Shown here: positions 1 to 9,400 of the stretch, piece by piece | How positions within the stretch are numbered: the stretch's first letter is position 1 | How the letters are laid out: each line of letters opens with the position of its first letter | From: a virus | Virus record (IMG/VR): IMGVR_UViG_3300029448_000005 | Span: 1-46,819 of that record | Direction: 5' to 3' (one strand) | DNA length: 46,819 nucleotides | Program-made: the position numbers and the translations under genes | The notes under the pieces: generated by a model | What the model saw: the letters and a program-made list of their open reading frames with translations, nothing else | Told to the model about the DNA's origin: nothing | Database searches by the model: none

Positions 1-45
1 CTTTTTTGTGCCCTGTAATATTTTTATCAAAAGTTACAAAATTGA

Positions 46-60
46 ATATTTATATATAAC
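46..60 (+). promoter_or_regulatory. Candidate late promoter, copy 1 (1-92 non-coding)
   Basis: The 15-mer ATATTTATATATAAC lies 33 bases before the first start codon and recurs identically at 13198-13212. The core ATATTTATAT is shared by seven intergenic gaps. Read on the opposite strand the core contains TATAAATA, the T4 late-promoter octamer, so both orientation and function are uncertain. The rest of 1-92 holds only a possible end of an upstream gene (in-frame TAA at 16-18). Confidence 0.4.
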
Positions 61-92
61 AACAATTCCAATAAATATCAATGAGGTAAAAT

Positions 93-482
93 ATGGCAAA
101 TGATTATGAAATATTTGAGGGTAAATCATTATCTGGTTTATTTAAGGATATATACGAAAATACCAAAACAAATAAGACTCAATTAGAAGTTCTTATGAAA
201 GAAGTTGTTGGTTTTATAAAAGATGGTGATACTGCTGTTCAGATTATCCCTATGTTAAAAGAATATTTAGAGATTAATGTTAAAAACGATGACCAATTGG
301 TTAAAGTGGCTGCTATAGTACAAAGAATAATAGCAGCTGAGAGTAAGGGTGGTTCAGAAGATGAGTTTGGTTTATCTGATGCTGAAAAGGAGCAATTGTT
401 AGGAGCGATTGAGGATGCAGCTACGGACTTACAAAAACATTCAGACGATATAACTGATGACATAAAAAGGGCTGAGGGTTAA
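93..482 (+). CDS. Hypothetical small acidic virion-region protein
   Basis: The product has 129 residues and I do not recognise its family. It looks largely helical, with no cysteine cluster, signal peptide or membrane segment. The C-terminal third is acidic (a D/E-rich stretch around residues 87-100, then an amphipathic end). A Shine-Dalgarno GAGGT at 83-87 supports the ATG at 93. Its stop overlaps the start of the gp5-like spike gene (TAATG at 480-484), so the two are translationally coupled. By position it may be a tail or baseplate component or an assembly chaperone, but nothing in the sequence proves that. Confidence 0.7.
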   Translation: MANDYEIFEGKSLSGLFKDIYENTKTNKTQLEVLMKEVVGFIKDGDTAVQIIPMLKEYLEINVKNDDQLVKVAAIVQRIIAAESKGGSEDEFGLSDAEKEQLLGAIEDAATDLQKHSDDITDDIKRAEG

Positions 483-1612
483 TGTCTTATCGTAAAAGTT
501 CTTTCGTTTATAATAGAGAAGTTACCAAAACTGGAGTAGCAAGTTATGAAGATGTCTACAGTATTATACGTGATAACGTAGATAATGAAGTTGAATTTTA
601 TGAGATTGAACCAGCTATAGTAACTAAAGTATATTTAGAACCTAAAGATTTACCATATTCAAATGGTATTTCAGATTATAGTAAGTATGGTACGATAAAA
701 GCTAGATTTTTATACAGTCAAAGCGGAGATGACGAGATTTCTGAATATATAAAACCACTATCTTCTCATATGGTGGTATATCCATTAGTTGGAGAAATTG
801 TAAATATAGCTAGTCACGGTGGACAGATGTTTTATTATTCACCTTTGAATTTAAGAAATAACGTAAATATGAATAGGTCTAAGGGTGTATTGCCTGATGG
901 TTCTGTAAAATTGAATATAACAAAATACAACAGAATGCTAGCTTCAAAAAAAGGTGATATAAATATAAATGGTAGATTTGGTCAGGGTATAAAATTTGGT
1001 AGTAATATAGATGGAAATGGAGATTACAGGTTTCCAACCGTAAAAATTACTAATGGACAAAACAACGATAGAAGAAAGATAAATAATGATTTTTTTCCAC
1101 ATATACAGAATATAAATTTGGATGGTTCTACAATATTAATTTCTTCTGGTGCATTAACAAATGAAAATGATATTTTAATACCAGCAGCTGATTCTTCTTG
1201 GTGGCCTGTAAAATGGAAAACATCTATTACAGGTAATATCATTATGTTAAATTCTGATAGTTTGGTTTTTAATGCTAAAGGTGAATCGGGAGATATTCAT
1301 CTTTCTGCTAATAGAAATATTGCTTTATCTTCTAATTACTCAATAACATTAGAAGCAGGAGAAACAGGTGTTATAAATTTAGGAGAAGCTGATGCTACGA
1401 ATCCTATTTTAAAAGGAAAAGAAACTCAAGATTTACTTGAAAAGGTATTCGTTGCTTTATCTGAATTTTCAAATACACTTAAAAACGTAAAAGGAACTGC
1501 AGAAATAAACGATGCTGCAGAATTAATGTTTGATAAAATTAAAAACATAGAAGAAACTGCTTTACCTAAAGTTTTTAGTAAAACAGTCTATGTAGTAGAT
1601 GAAAAGGATTAG
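482..1612 (+). CDS. Baseplate central spike, gp5/gpV-like, without lysozyme domain
   Basis: The 376-residue product fits the contractile-tail spike (T4 gp5, P2 gpV, VgrG superfamily), which sits under the tail tube and pierces the outer membrane. Residues about 45-130 look like an OB-fold, with the family-like element Y-P-L-V-G-E-I-V near the end of the barrel. Residues about 250-310 show alternating short beta strands with glycine and asparagine turns (GDIHLSANRNIALSS), as in the triple beta-helix. A helical tail follows. T4 gp5 is about 575 residues because it carries a lysozyme domain between these parts; no such domain is visible here. The gp25 and gp6 neighbours support a baseplate role. 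The OB and helix assignments are by pattern only. Confidence 0.7.
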   Translation: MSYRKSSFVYNREVTKTGVASYEDVYSIIRDNVDNEVEFYEIEPAIVTKVYLEPKDLPYSNGISDYSKYGTIKARFLYSQSGDDEISEYIKPLSSHMVVYPLVGEIVNIASHGGQMFYYSPLNLRNNVNMNRSKGVLPDGSVKLNITKYNRMLASKKGDININGRFGQGIKFGSNIDGNGDYRFPTVKITNGQNNDRRKINNDFFPHIQNINLDGSTILISSGALTNENDILIPAADSSWWPVKWKTSITGNIIMLNSDSLVFNAKGESGDIHLSANRNIALSSNYSITLEAGETGVINLGEADATNPILKGKETQDLLEKVFVALSEFSNTLKNVKGTAEINDAAELMFDKIKNIEETALPKVFSKTVYVVDEKD

Positions 1613-1623
1613 GGGAAAGTAAA

Positions 1624-2127
1624 ATGGCTATTGCGGCAAATCTTTTAAAAAAAGAAATAAAAAAAGAATTTGGTGAGATTACAAAGAAGTTAGATCACGA
1701 TGTTGATTGTATCGTAGAAGATTTAAGAAAAGGTAAGGGTGCTGGTTTAAACATTAAGAAAACTCAAGAATATATAGAAAAAGCTGAAAAGGCTATAGAG
1801 ATAATTCTTTTTGTAAGGGATAATGCTGATAGAGTAAAAAAGGCTACTGAGGCTACCACAATAACATCAGAAGCTACTGAAAAGTCAAGTGTAATCGCAT
1901 CTGCTTTAAATCCAGCCGCAGCTGCTATAGGATTTGCTACTAGATTTATAGTTGAAAAATTAAAACAAGAAGTAAAAGATTTAGATAATGTTATTGAAGT
2001 AGTTCCAGCTCTTACAAAAAATTTTAGCGATTTTTTGCAAAGGTCTAGAAGAAAAATTACTGTGGCATTAGTAGAAAAAGCCTTAAAGGATAAGGTTGCT
2101 AAAGATAGAACAAATATGATAGGTTAG
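1624..2127 (+). CDS. Hypothetical helical virion-region protein
   Basis: The 167-residue product is almost entirely predicted-helical and lysine/glutamate-rich, with an alanine-rich, weakly hydrophobic central stretch (about residues 95-115, around SALNPAAAAIGFATRF). That stretch could be buried or membrane-contacting. There are no recognisable catalytic motifs. It sits between the gp5-like spike and the gp25/gp6 wedge genes, preceded by GGGGAAAG as ribosome-binding site. A structural or chaperone role in tail or baseplate assembly is an inference from position only. Confidence 0.65.
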   Translation: MAIAANLLKKEIKKEFGEITKKLDHDVDCIVEDLRKGKGAGLNIKKTQEYIEKAEKAIEIILFVRDNADRVKKATEATTITSEATEKSSVIASALNPAAAAIGFATRFIVEKLKQEVKDLDNVIEVVPALTKNFSDFLQRSRRKITVALVEKALKDKVAKDRTNMIG

Positions 2128-2140
2128 TATATTTATATAA
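2128..2140 (+). promoter_or_regulatory. Candidate late promoter, copy 2
   Basis: TATATTTATATAA carries the shared ATATTTATAT core. It lies in the short gap just after the 1624-2127 gene and close to the next start, so an initiated transcript would have a very short leader. Confidence 0.35.
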
Positions 2141-2158
2141 AATAGTAAGGAGTTAATG

Positions 2159-2641
2159 ATGGCTAAATCAGCAAAATTAGTTAGTTTAATTAGAGAAATA
2201 GTTAGACAAGAAGTTAAAAAAGAGATTAAAGAGATATTTATTAAGGAAGGAATGAAGTCTATGACTCAGCAATCTAAAATAGTAGAGGATACAGTTGTAG
2301 AAGTTCTACCAAAAAGAAAGCCAAAACCAAAAAAAGAAGTAACTTACACAAAAAACCCAGTGTTAAATGATATATTAAATGAGACTGCTAGAGCTGGTGA
2401 AGAGGATGAATATCCAACAATGGGTGGTGAAACTTTTGATAGTTCAAAAATGGCAAGTATGATGGGCTATGGTAATGTGATGAGAAGCTCTGAAGATAAA
2501 CGAAAAGTGGGAGCTATACAGACAGCACAGGCAGTTGGCGCTGATACATCAAATCCAGCAGTTCAAGATGTAATGAGCAACCTTACTAAAGATTATAGTG
2601 GTGTAATGAAAGCTTTGAAGAAGAAGGATGGTAAAGTATAA
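2159..2641 (+). CDS. Hypothetical basic/helical virion-region protein
   Basis: The product has about 160 residues. ATGs occur at 2156 and 2159; the AAGGAG at 2147-2152 is better spaced for 2159, giving an M-A-K-S start. Residues 1-30 form an amphipathic helix rich in K, E and I that ends in I-K-E followed by G, resembling a prohead-protease-type site, although this gene lies in the baseplate region. A K/P-rich linker follows (around residues 50-63), then a flexible segment with M-G-G and M-M-G-Y-G. I do not recognise the family. It overlaps the gp25 start by one base (TAATG). Confidence 0.65.
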   Translation: MAKSAKLVSLIREIVRQEVKKEIKEIFIKEGMKSMTQQSKIVEDTVVEVLPKRKPKPKKEVTYTKNPVLNDILNETARAGEEDEYPTMGGETFDSSKMASMMGYGNVMRSSEDKRKVGAIQTAQAVGADTSNPAVQDVMSNLTKDYSGVMKALKKKDGKV

Positions 2642-3051
2642 TGAGTGTAATAGGAAATGACTTAAATGAAGATGTGTATATTGGAGTGGGATTACCGTTG
2701 GGACACAACCTACAAGGATTTTTTGAAAGGACAAAGACATCTTTAGAACAATCAAAACATAATATCAAAAATCTTTTATTGACAAGAAAAGGAGAAAGAT
2801 TGGGGAATCCTACCTTTGGTTCTGATTTATTTGCTGTCTTATTTGAACAAGAAGGAGATGATATAGAAACTAAGGTAGAAGAGGCTGTTCGTTCTGCTAT
2901 GAGTGAATTTTTACCATTTGTAAACATAATTAGTATACAGACTGTATTCTCACCGACAAATAGAAACGCTGTTAATGTTTCTATGCAATTTTCTTTAAAC
3001 ATAGATTCTTCTTCAACAGAAAATTTATCTATAGATTTAAATAATTATTAA
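2641..3051 (+). CDS. 25: Baseplate wedge subunit, gp25/GPW family
   Basis: The 136-residue product is close to T4 gp25 (132 residues). It has the family's layout: an N-terminal segment, then L-L-T-R-K-G-E-R-x-G-N-P-x-F-G-S-D-L with the conserved G-x-P-x-F-G core, then a helix (EEAVRSAMSEFLPFV) and paired C-terminal strands. In T4 and other contractile systems gp25 joins the gp6/gp7 wedge and contacts the first sheath ring. The start is coupled to the preceding stop by TAATG, and the gp6 gene follows after 11 bases, the usual gp25-gp6 neighbourhood. Confidence 0.92.
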   Translation: MSVIGNDLNEDVYIGVGLPLGHNLQGFFERTKTSLEQSKHNIKNLLLTRKGERLGNPTFGSDLFAVLFEQEGDDIETKVEEAVRSAMSEFLPFVNIISIQTVFSPTNRNAVNVSMQFSLNIDSSSTENLSIDLNNY

Positions 3052-3062
3052 GGAGAGGGGTA

Positions 3063-5036
3063 ATGCCATATTCAAAACCTAAAAAATCAGTAAAGGAAGT
3101 TAGATATCTAAATAAAGATTTTACATCTTTTAAAGATAACCTTATTGAGTTTACTAAAATCTACTTTCCTAATGAATATAATGATTTTAATGAATCCTCT
3201 CCTGGTATGATGTTTATTGAAATGGCATCTTATGTGGGTGATGTTTTATCCTACTATATAGACAACCAATTTAAAGAAAGTTTGTTAGCTTTTGCTGAAG
3301 AAAAAAAGACAATTTATAATATGGCGCAGTCTTTAGGATACAAACCGACATTAGCTACAGCGGCTTCTGTTGGGCTTGATATATTCCAAACTGTTCCAGC
3401 AACAACAAGCGGGGTAGGTGGTGATTTTACGACAAAGCCAGATTTGACATATGCTCTAAATATAAAATCTGGAATGGAAATTTTATCAGATTCTAACGTT
3501 ACATTTGTAACTACAGAAGATTGTAATTTTAAATTTTCAAGCTCATATGATCCAATGCAAGTTTCCATTTATGAAAGTTCAGGAGATACTCCTGTAACTT
3601 ATTTACTTCAGAAATCTGTAAAGGCTTCTAGTGGAAATATTACCACAGAATACATTCAATTTAGCGATGCTGAAAAGTACAAAAGGATTGCTTTGGCAAA
3701 TTCTAATATAACAGAAATAATTTCTTGTACGGATAGTGATGGTAATAGTTGGTATGAAGTTCCATTTTTAGCTCAAGATACTGTATTTACAGATATGGAA
3801 AATTTAGAAACCAATGATGATGAATTATATACTTACTCTGACCAAGCTCCATATTTATTGAAGCTCTTAAAAACATCAAGAAGATTTACGACATTTATTA
3901 GAGAGGATGGTAGAACGGAAATGAGGTTTGGTGCTGGTACATCAGATAGTCCTGATGAGGAGATTATTCCAAATCCTGATGAAGTTGGTTCATCTTTACC
4001 AGGCTCTCCTAGTTATTTAGATACCGCTTTTGATCCGTCAAACTTTTTAAAAACAAAAGCATATGGACAGGCTCCATCTAATACTCAATTAACTATTAGG
4101 TATAGATACGGTGGTGGTGTTAATCATAATGTAAGAGCTAACAGTATAAGACAGGTTCAATCTTCAAATACTAACCTAGATGATTCTGGTTTATCATCAG
4201 CATTAGTATCACAAACTAGAAATTCTGTTGGGATAAATAATCCATTACCTGCTGCCGGTGGTAGGGGTGCCGAAAGTGTAATTGAAGTTAAGAACAATGC
4301 TTTAGCCTACTTTCAGGCTCAGGCAAGAGCTGTAACTAAACAAGACTATATTACGAGAGTTTATGCCTTACCTGCAAAATATGGTAATATATCAAAGGCT
4401 TATATTGTACAAGACACTCAACTAGATAGCAGCTCAGGAGCAAACTCCGATAATAGGGTGATAAATCCATTGGCTCTTAATTTATATGTATTAGGATTTG
4501 ATGCTGGTAAAAGATTAGCAGTAGTCAATAAAGCAGTTAAAGAAAATATACAAACATATTTAACACAATTCAGAATGGTTACTGATGCTGTAAATATAAA
4601 AGATGCTTTTATAATTAATATAGGCGTACAATTTAGCTTACTAACTAAATCAGGTTATAACAAACAAGAAGTTGTTTTAAGAGCAATACAAAAAGTAAAA
4701 GACTTTTTTAATATAGATAAATGGCAAATTGGTCAGCCAATTGTACTATCTGATTTAGCTTATCAGATATCGTTAACTGATGGAGTATCTGCTGTAGTTC
4801 CTCCTGAGGATAACAACCCAAATGGTTTACCTGTATTGATAGGTAATAAGTTTCAAGAATCAGAAGGTTATTCGGGAAATGTTTATGACATTGTTTCGGC
4901 GACTAAGGATGGTATAGTTTACCCATCATTAGACCCAAGTTGTTTTGAATTAAAATTTCCAAATGCTGATATAGAAGGTCGTGTGGTTGGCGACTCAGCT
5001 GGAAGTCCAGGCAATTCTAACGGAGGATCTTACTAA
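3063..5036 (+). CDS. 6: Baseplate wedge subunit, gp6/baseplate J-like
   Basis: The 657-residue product is almost the length of T4 gp6 (660). The N-terminus has the family hallmark F-N-E-S-S-P-G-M-M-F-I-E-M-A followed by Y-x-x-D-x-x-x-Y-Y-I-D-N-Q (about residues 42-67), which describes the helical dimerisation/wedge region. Around residues 395-450 lies the J-like core with G-R-G-A-E-S-V-x-E-V and A-V-T-K-Q-D-Y. gp6 dimers form the inner ring of the baseplate and pair with gp7 and gp25. It has a strong AGGAGAGG ribosome-binding site and a TAATG junction with the next gene. Confidence 0.93.
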   Translation: MPYSKPKKSVKEVRYLNKDFTSFKDNLIEFTKIYFPNEYNDFNESSPGMMFIEMASYVGDVLSYYIDNQFKESLLAFAEEKKTIYNMAQSLGYKPTLATAASVGLDIFQTVPATTSGVGGDFTTKPDLTYALNIKSGMEILSDSNVTFVTTEDCNFKFSSSYDPMQVSIYESSGDTPVTYLLQKSVKASSGNITTEYIQFSDAEKYKRIALANSNITEIISCTDSDGNSWYEVPFLAQDTVFTDMENLETNDDELYTYSDQAPYLLKLLKTSRRFTTFIREDGRTEMRFGAGTSDSPDEEIIPNPDEVGSSLPGSPSYLDTAFDPSNFLKTKAYGQAPSNTQLTIRYRYGGGVNHNVRANSIRQVQSSNTNLDDSGLSSALVSQTRNSVGINNPLPAAGGRGAESVIEVKNNALAYFQAQARAVTKQDYITRVYALPAKYGNISKAYIVQDTQLDSSSGANSDNRVINPLALNLYVLGFDAGKRLAVVNKAVKENIQTYLTQFRMVTDAVNIKDAFIINIGVQFSLLTKSGYNKQEVVLRAIQKVKDFFNIDKWQIGQPIVLSDLAYQISLTDGVSAVVPPEDNNPNGLPVLIGNKFQESEGYSGNVYDIVSATKDGIVYPSLDPSCFELKFPNADIEGRVVGDSAGSPGNSNGGSY

Positions 5037-6163
5037 TGAATTATTTTATTTTTCCTGATATAGACACAACTATATATCAAGCAACTGGTAGTTCAAATAC
5101 CGGTCTTGATGAGATATTAGAAGTAACAAAAACTATGAGTACTTCTGGTGGTAATGTAAAAGTATCTCGTATTTTAATTAAATTTGACTTAACTGAAATT
5201 TCAGGTTCTATTGTAGATGGAACTATTACAAGTCCAAAATTTTATTTGAATATGTATGATGCTAATTCTCAAAATTTAACCACATCTCAAGAATTATACG
5301 CATATCCAATAAGTTCTAGCTGGGTTGAGGGTGAAGGAACTTATTCAGATAGTCCTATAACCACAGAAGGTGCTAGTTGGAAATTTAGGGATGGGGCAAC
5401 AAATGAAAGTTATTGGAGTGGTTCAGCTACTGAGCCAGAAGGTGGTGCTTGGTTTAGTGATGTCTATGCTAGTCAGTCATTTGAATATGAAACAAGTGAT
5501 ATGAGAATGGATGTTACTCCTATTGTAAATAAGTGGTTAGATGAAACATATGTAAATGATGGATTTATAATTAAGAGGAGTGGAAGCTTTAACAACGAAG
5601 ATGTTAACACAGATGAGGGTAGTTCGGAGAGATTAGGTGAATTTAGATTTTTTTCAAGAAACACCCATACAGTTTATCCACCAAAGCTAGAAGTAGAGTG
5701 GTTTGATTCTAAATGGAGTCCTGGTTCTTTAGAAGAACTATCCTCTACAGAATTAGAAGATTTATCTTTTTATATGAAAAGTCTAAGGCCTGAATACAAA
5801 GAGAAATCAAAAGTCAAATTTAGAATTGTTGGTAGAGCTAAATATCCTACAAAATCTTATTCAAATACTGCCTCTGAATACCTAACTGTAAAAACTTTAC
5901 CAAGTGGTAGTGTAGAAAATATAGGTGGTGATGGAACTTACTATTCGGTAAGGGATACTCAAACAGAGGATGTTATTATACCATATGGTACAGGTTCTTT
6001 AGTTAGTTGTGATTCAACAGGAAATTATTTTAACCTTTGGATGAACGGACTTCAATCGGAGAGATATTACAAATTTGAATTTAAGGTGATAAGTGGAAGT
6101 AATACAGTTGATGAAACTGTAGAATATTATGATGATGATTTTGTATTTAAAGTTGTGAGATAA
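5036..6163 (+). CDS. DNRLRE-like beta-sandwich tail/baseplate protein
   Basis: In the 375-residue product, the first about 200 residues match the DNRLRE/carbohydrate-binding beta-sandwich pattern. It opens with D-I-D-T-T-I-Y, followed by S-R-I-L-I-K-F-D-L, W-V-E-G-E-G-T, a tryptophan/glycine series (GASWKF, GGAWFSD) and D-V-T-P-I-V-N-K-W-L with G-F-I-I-K. Such domains often bind glycans or form lateral virion decorations. Residues 230-375 are a second beta-rich part ending in a fibronectin-like strand series. The opening motif recurs in the giant fibre-like protein encoded from 21544, suggesting a shared module. The gene lies between gp6 and the 2227-residue baseplate protein; its exact place in the particle is unknown. 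Confidence 0.6.
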   Translation: MNYFIFPDIDTTIYQATGSSNTGLDEILEVTKTMSTSGGNVKVSRILIKFDLTEISGSIVDGTITSPKFYLNMYDANSQNLTTSQELYAYPISSSWVEGEGTYSDSPITTEGASWKFRDGATNESYWSGSATEPEGGAWFSDVYASQSFEYETSDMRMDVTPIVNKWLDETYVNDGFIIKRSGSFNNEDVNTDEGSSERLGEFRFFSRNTHTVYPPKLEVEWFDSKWSPGSLEELSSTELEDLSFYMKSLRPEYKEKSKVKFRIVGRAKYPTKSYSNTASEYLTVKTLPSGSVENIGGDGTYYSVRDTQTEDVIIPYGTGSLVSCDSTGNYFNLWMNGLQSERYYKFEFKVISGSNTVDETVEYYDDDFVFKVVR

Positions 6164-6166
6164 AAA

Positions 6167-6481
6167 ATGCCATACACACAAGAGGAATTAAAAAACCTAT
6201 CATTTTATCAAAATTTAATTGATGAGGATGAACAACAATACCTACAGAGAAGAGATTTGCTTAGGCTGCAATCCACTATTTCAGGATCAGCTGCTGCAGA
6301 CAATCTCTTATCTAGAGATAAGGATGGAGCTGTTTTAATTTTTGAAAATCCATATAGCGATAGCTTAGTTGAGGATGATTCTTCAAAACTTATTCATAAT
6401 ACTACAGTAAAATTATTGAAAACAACAGCGACTGATACTATTATAGATGAGGTATTAGATAGGGATTTTGGGGAGTTATAG
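6167..6481 (+). CDS. Hypothetical small virion-region protein
   Basis: The product has 104 residues and no recognised family. The N-terminal half is an acidic/polar amphipathic helix (ELKNLSFYQNLIDEDEQQYL). The C-terminal half is mixed, with several threonines and an acidic end. It starts 4 bases after the preceding gene and ends on a TAG whose G is the first base of the GTG start of the 2227-residue gene, so all three genes are coupled. It could be a small adaptor for the large baseplate protein, by position only. Confidence 0.65.
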   Translation: MPYTQEELKNLSFYQNLIDEDEQQYLQRRDLLRLQSTISGSAAADNLLSRDKDGAVLIFENPYSDSLVEDDSSKLIHNTTVKLLKTTATDTIIDEVLDRDFGEL

Positions 6482-9400
6482 TGGCTAGTAAATTAACAGA
6501 AAAACAAAAACAATTACTTGATGCTAACATTAGTACTAGAGTAGGTCAAAAGCCTTATGAGGATGGTTTGTGGGGTGAGCAAGGAAATAAAGACTTTGTT
6601 CATTTACAATTATTTGACGAAAGTAATAATCTTATAGAATTTAAAAGTGTTCCATCTTCAGAATTTGTTATAAACACAGATAATAATAACATTGAATTTT
6701 ATCCTGGTAGACATATTAGAGAATTGGGATATCAGAGTGGCGTCTTTAATATAAAATATAACTTTTTAAGAAAATTAGCAGGTGATGAGATGCCTGTGTT
6801 GTTACATACAATACAAAAAAATGATACAAAAGTTGGTGATGTTTATACCAATATGAATGCAATATATGTAACAGAGGACTCTTTAGTTTATGCTGCTACA
6901 GAAGAAGATTATAAAAATAATCCCACCACTACTGAGCAATTGTCTATAGAAGATTTAACATATCAAATTGATACTATATCACCAAGCAGAACTGAAGTAA
7001 GATTAAAATCTAAAAAAATAAATGGATCGTATCAAGATGATTTTATCGATTTACAAACTGCTATAATACTAAAAGAAGTTCAGAATAAGATTAGTTTTAT
7101 AGGTGGAACGCTGTATGATTCTACACAATTAATTTTAACTTTAGAATCTTCTGGATTTTTATTTACGAAAAAAATGGTTGGTGGAACAATCACAATACCT
7201 AATGTTTTTCAAGTAAATCAAATTGATGTTCCTGTAAAGACAAATATAAATATAGTTCAAAATCCTGCAGGAGATTTAATTGAAACCGATAATCTTGGTA
7301 ATACATTAAATATTGCAACTCAAAATGAATGGGATGAAAGTTTACACGATAACGCTATTAGAGCAACACATTGGAGTGATGGGTTTGTTAATCACACAGG
7401 CACATTTGCTGGAACAGCACATATAGGTTATCACGCATATTGGGTTGCAGAAGAAGGTAAAGGTGGGGGAAGCTGTATAAAATTTACAGATCAAAATGAA
7501 CTTTTTATAGATTTACCTGAATGGCCTAATGAACAGAGATACAGGCCTCTACTGATAACGCAGGAGATAACAAACTTGTTAGGCCAGGGTGTTACTCATA
7601 ATGATATAGCTAATATAAATTTTGATATAAGAAGTACAGTTGCTAACAAGGGTGTTGAGATATCTTTAAGATATGCAGACGAAGTTTTGGTTGAAGAACA
7701 ACCTCAGAATCCTCCCCCTGGATTTTTTGATCCCAGCAACCCACAACCAACTGAAACACAACCAACCTCTCCACCAGCTGGTTATGAGCCTGCCGATTCT
7801 GCAGCAGCTAATGCTATAGAACAACAACCACCGATGAGCGAATTTGGTATAAGAGAGTTATATGGTGATTCTGTTCCCGTACCTCTTGATATTGCAGAGG
7901 GTGATGACACTACAGTTTGGGGTGGAGCAGGAGCTTGGGTTGTAACTATATTTCAACCAGAAAGACCAAGTCAAAAATATACTTGGGGTGTTAATACAGA
8001 TGTTGTAGGTAATATGATGCATGGTGAATTGAGTAATGAAGAAGAATGGGTTTGGAATGCTTATTCTGAGGTGTGGACTGTTAATCCCAATCTTGCAAAT
8101 TCTTTGATTGCTCCCGATGGTACAAGTGGTAAACCTAATGCAGTTAATTATCATCCTGCTCAAATACAAGGTCAGGGTAGAGCTTATTATGAAAGAACTA
8201 CCAATCGTGGTCAAAACTTAGGATGGCAAACGATGACAGTGATTGGTGATGCAAAAGTATTGTTATTCAAAGATGATTTAATTTGGGAACAAAGGCACGA
8301 TCGAGGTGACTTAGATAAATTTTATTTTTACGAATTTGACCAATATTTTCCGGCAGTGCGTAATACTGTTTTAAATGCTGGAACGGATGAAGAAAAAACC
8401 TTATATGATGATATCTTTCAGAATGGTTTTATTCAAACTGTTACAAGGGTTGGTAAGGGTAGAAATGATGGTACATATCATAATATGTTTTTAATATTTT
8501 ATAATAACGGCGATACAAATGCTAGCGGCCAGATGGATGAATCGTCAAATAGATTTTTTTACATCACAACCTATGCTGGAACTTTGGATAATAGTGGAAC
8601 AAATCAAGTACACAGCTATCCTAATCACGAGGGAGTAAGTACACCTTTACATTTTTTAAAAGATTTCGATGGTGGTGTGAATCAAAATGTTATTTCCAAT
8701 GAAGGTAAGATGGAGTGGTGGTTTAAAGAAGATGATGGTTACACTAGGTATTACATAGCCACCGGTACAGAATATTACGCTACCAACGAAGGAGATGATG
8801 CTGGAACAGATGGTGGTCTTTATGATAATAGCATTGACAGTTACTATCCGGCACCATTAGGAGATGGTTTCGGTGATACATTGGCTAATGGTGTCGATTG
8901 TGCGGTTGGTCCGGTTGGGGGTTTTGGTAGATATAGATATATCATTGGAGATCGTCAATATAGAGCAAAGGGTTCTGCAGCTGATGGTACGGATCGCGAT
9001 AAATCTTTAAATGATGTTTTTTTCAGATGTGGTGAGGTAATAAATCAAAATGGGGATTCTGTAACATTTGGTGTTAGGAATCCATCCGCAACGAACTACG
9101 GTGTATTTGGTGATTTTGCTGATGCCGGTGAGCTTACTGAAGCTGATGTAACACCGGTTTATGACAATGGTTTAGGTGAATATGATTTTCCTGATAATCC
9201 TCTTCAGATAGGAGTTCTTAGCGAAGGAGAAAATTGGGTATGGGATGGAAGCCAATGGAATGACAATTCTCTTAACCCACCAAGATACAATTATAAATCT
9301 CCACCATCAACAAAACAGATACTTGCTCCAGAAATAGCTGGTGAGTGGATAAATGTGAGTGCTCAAATACCTATACCAAGTGATTGGTTGCTTGGACAAA

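Noticed and set aside
70-77. AATAAATA just before the first gene as a T4-type late promoter
   Set aside because: Start-site spacing would place transcription start inside or after the Shine-Dalgarno.
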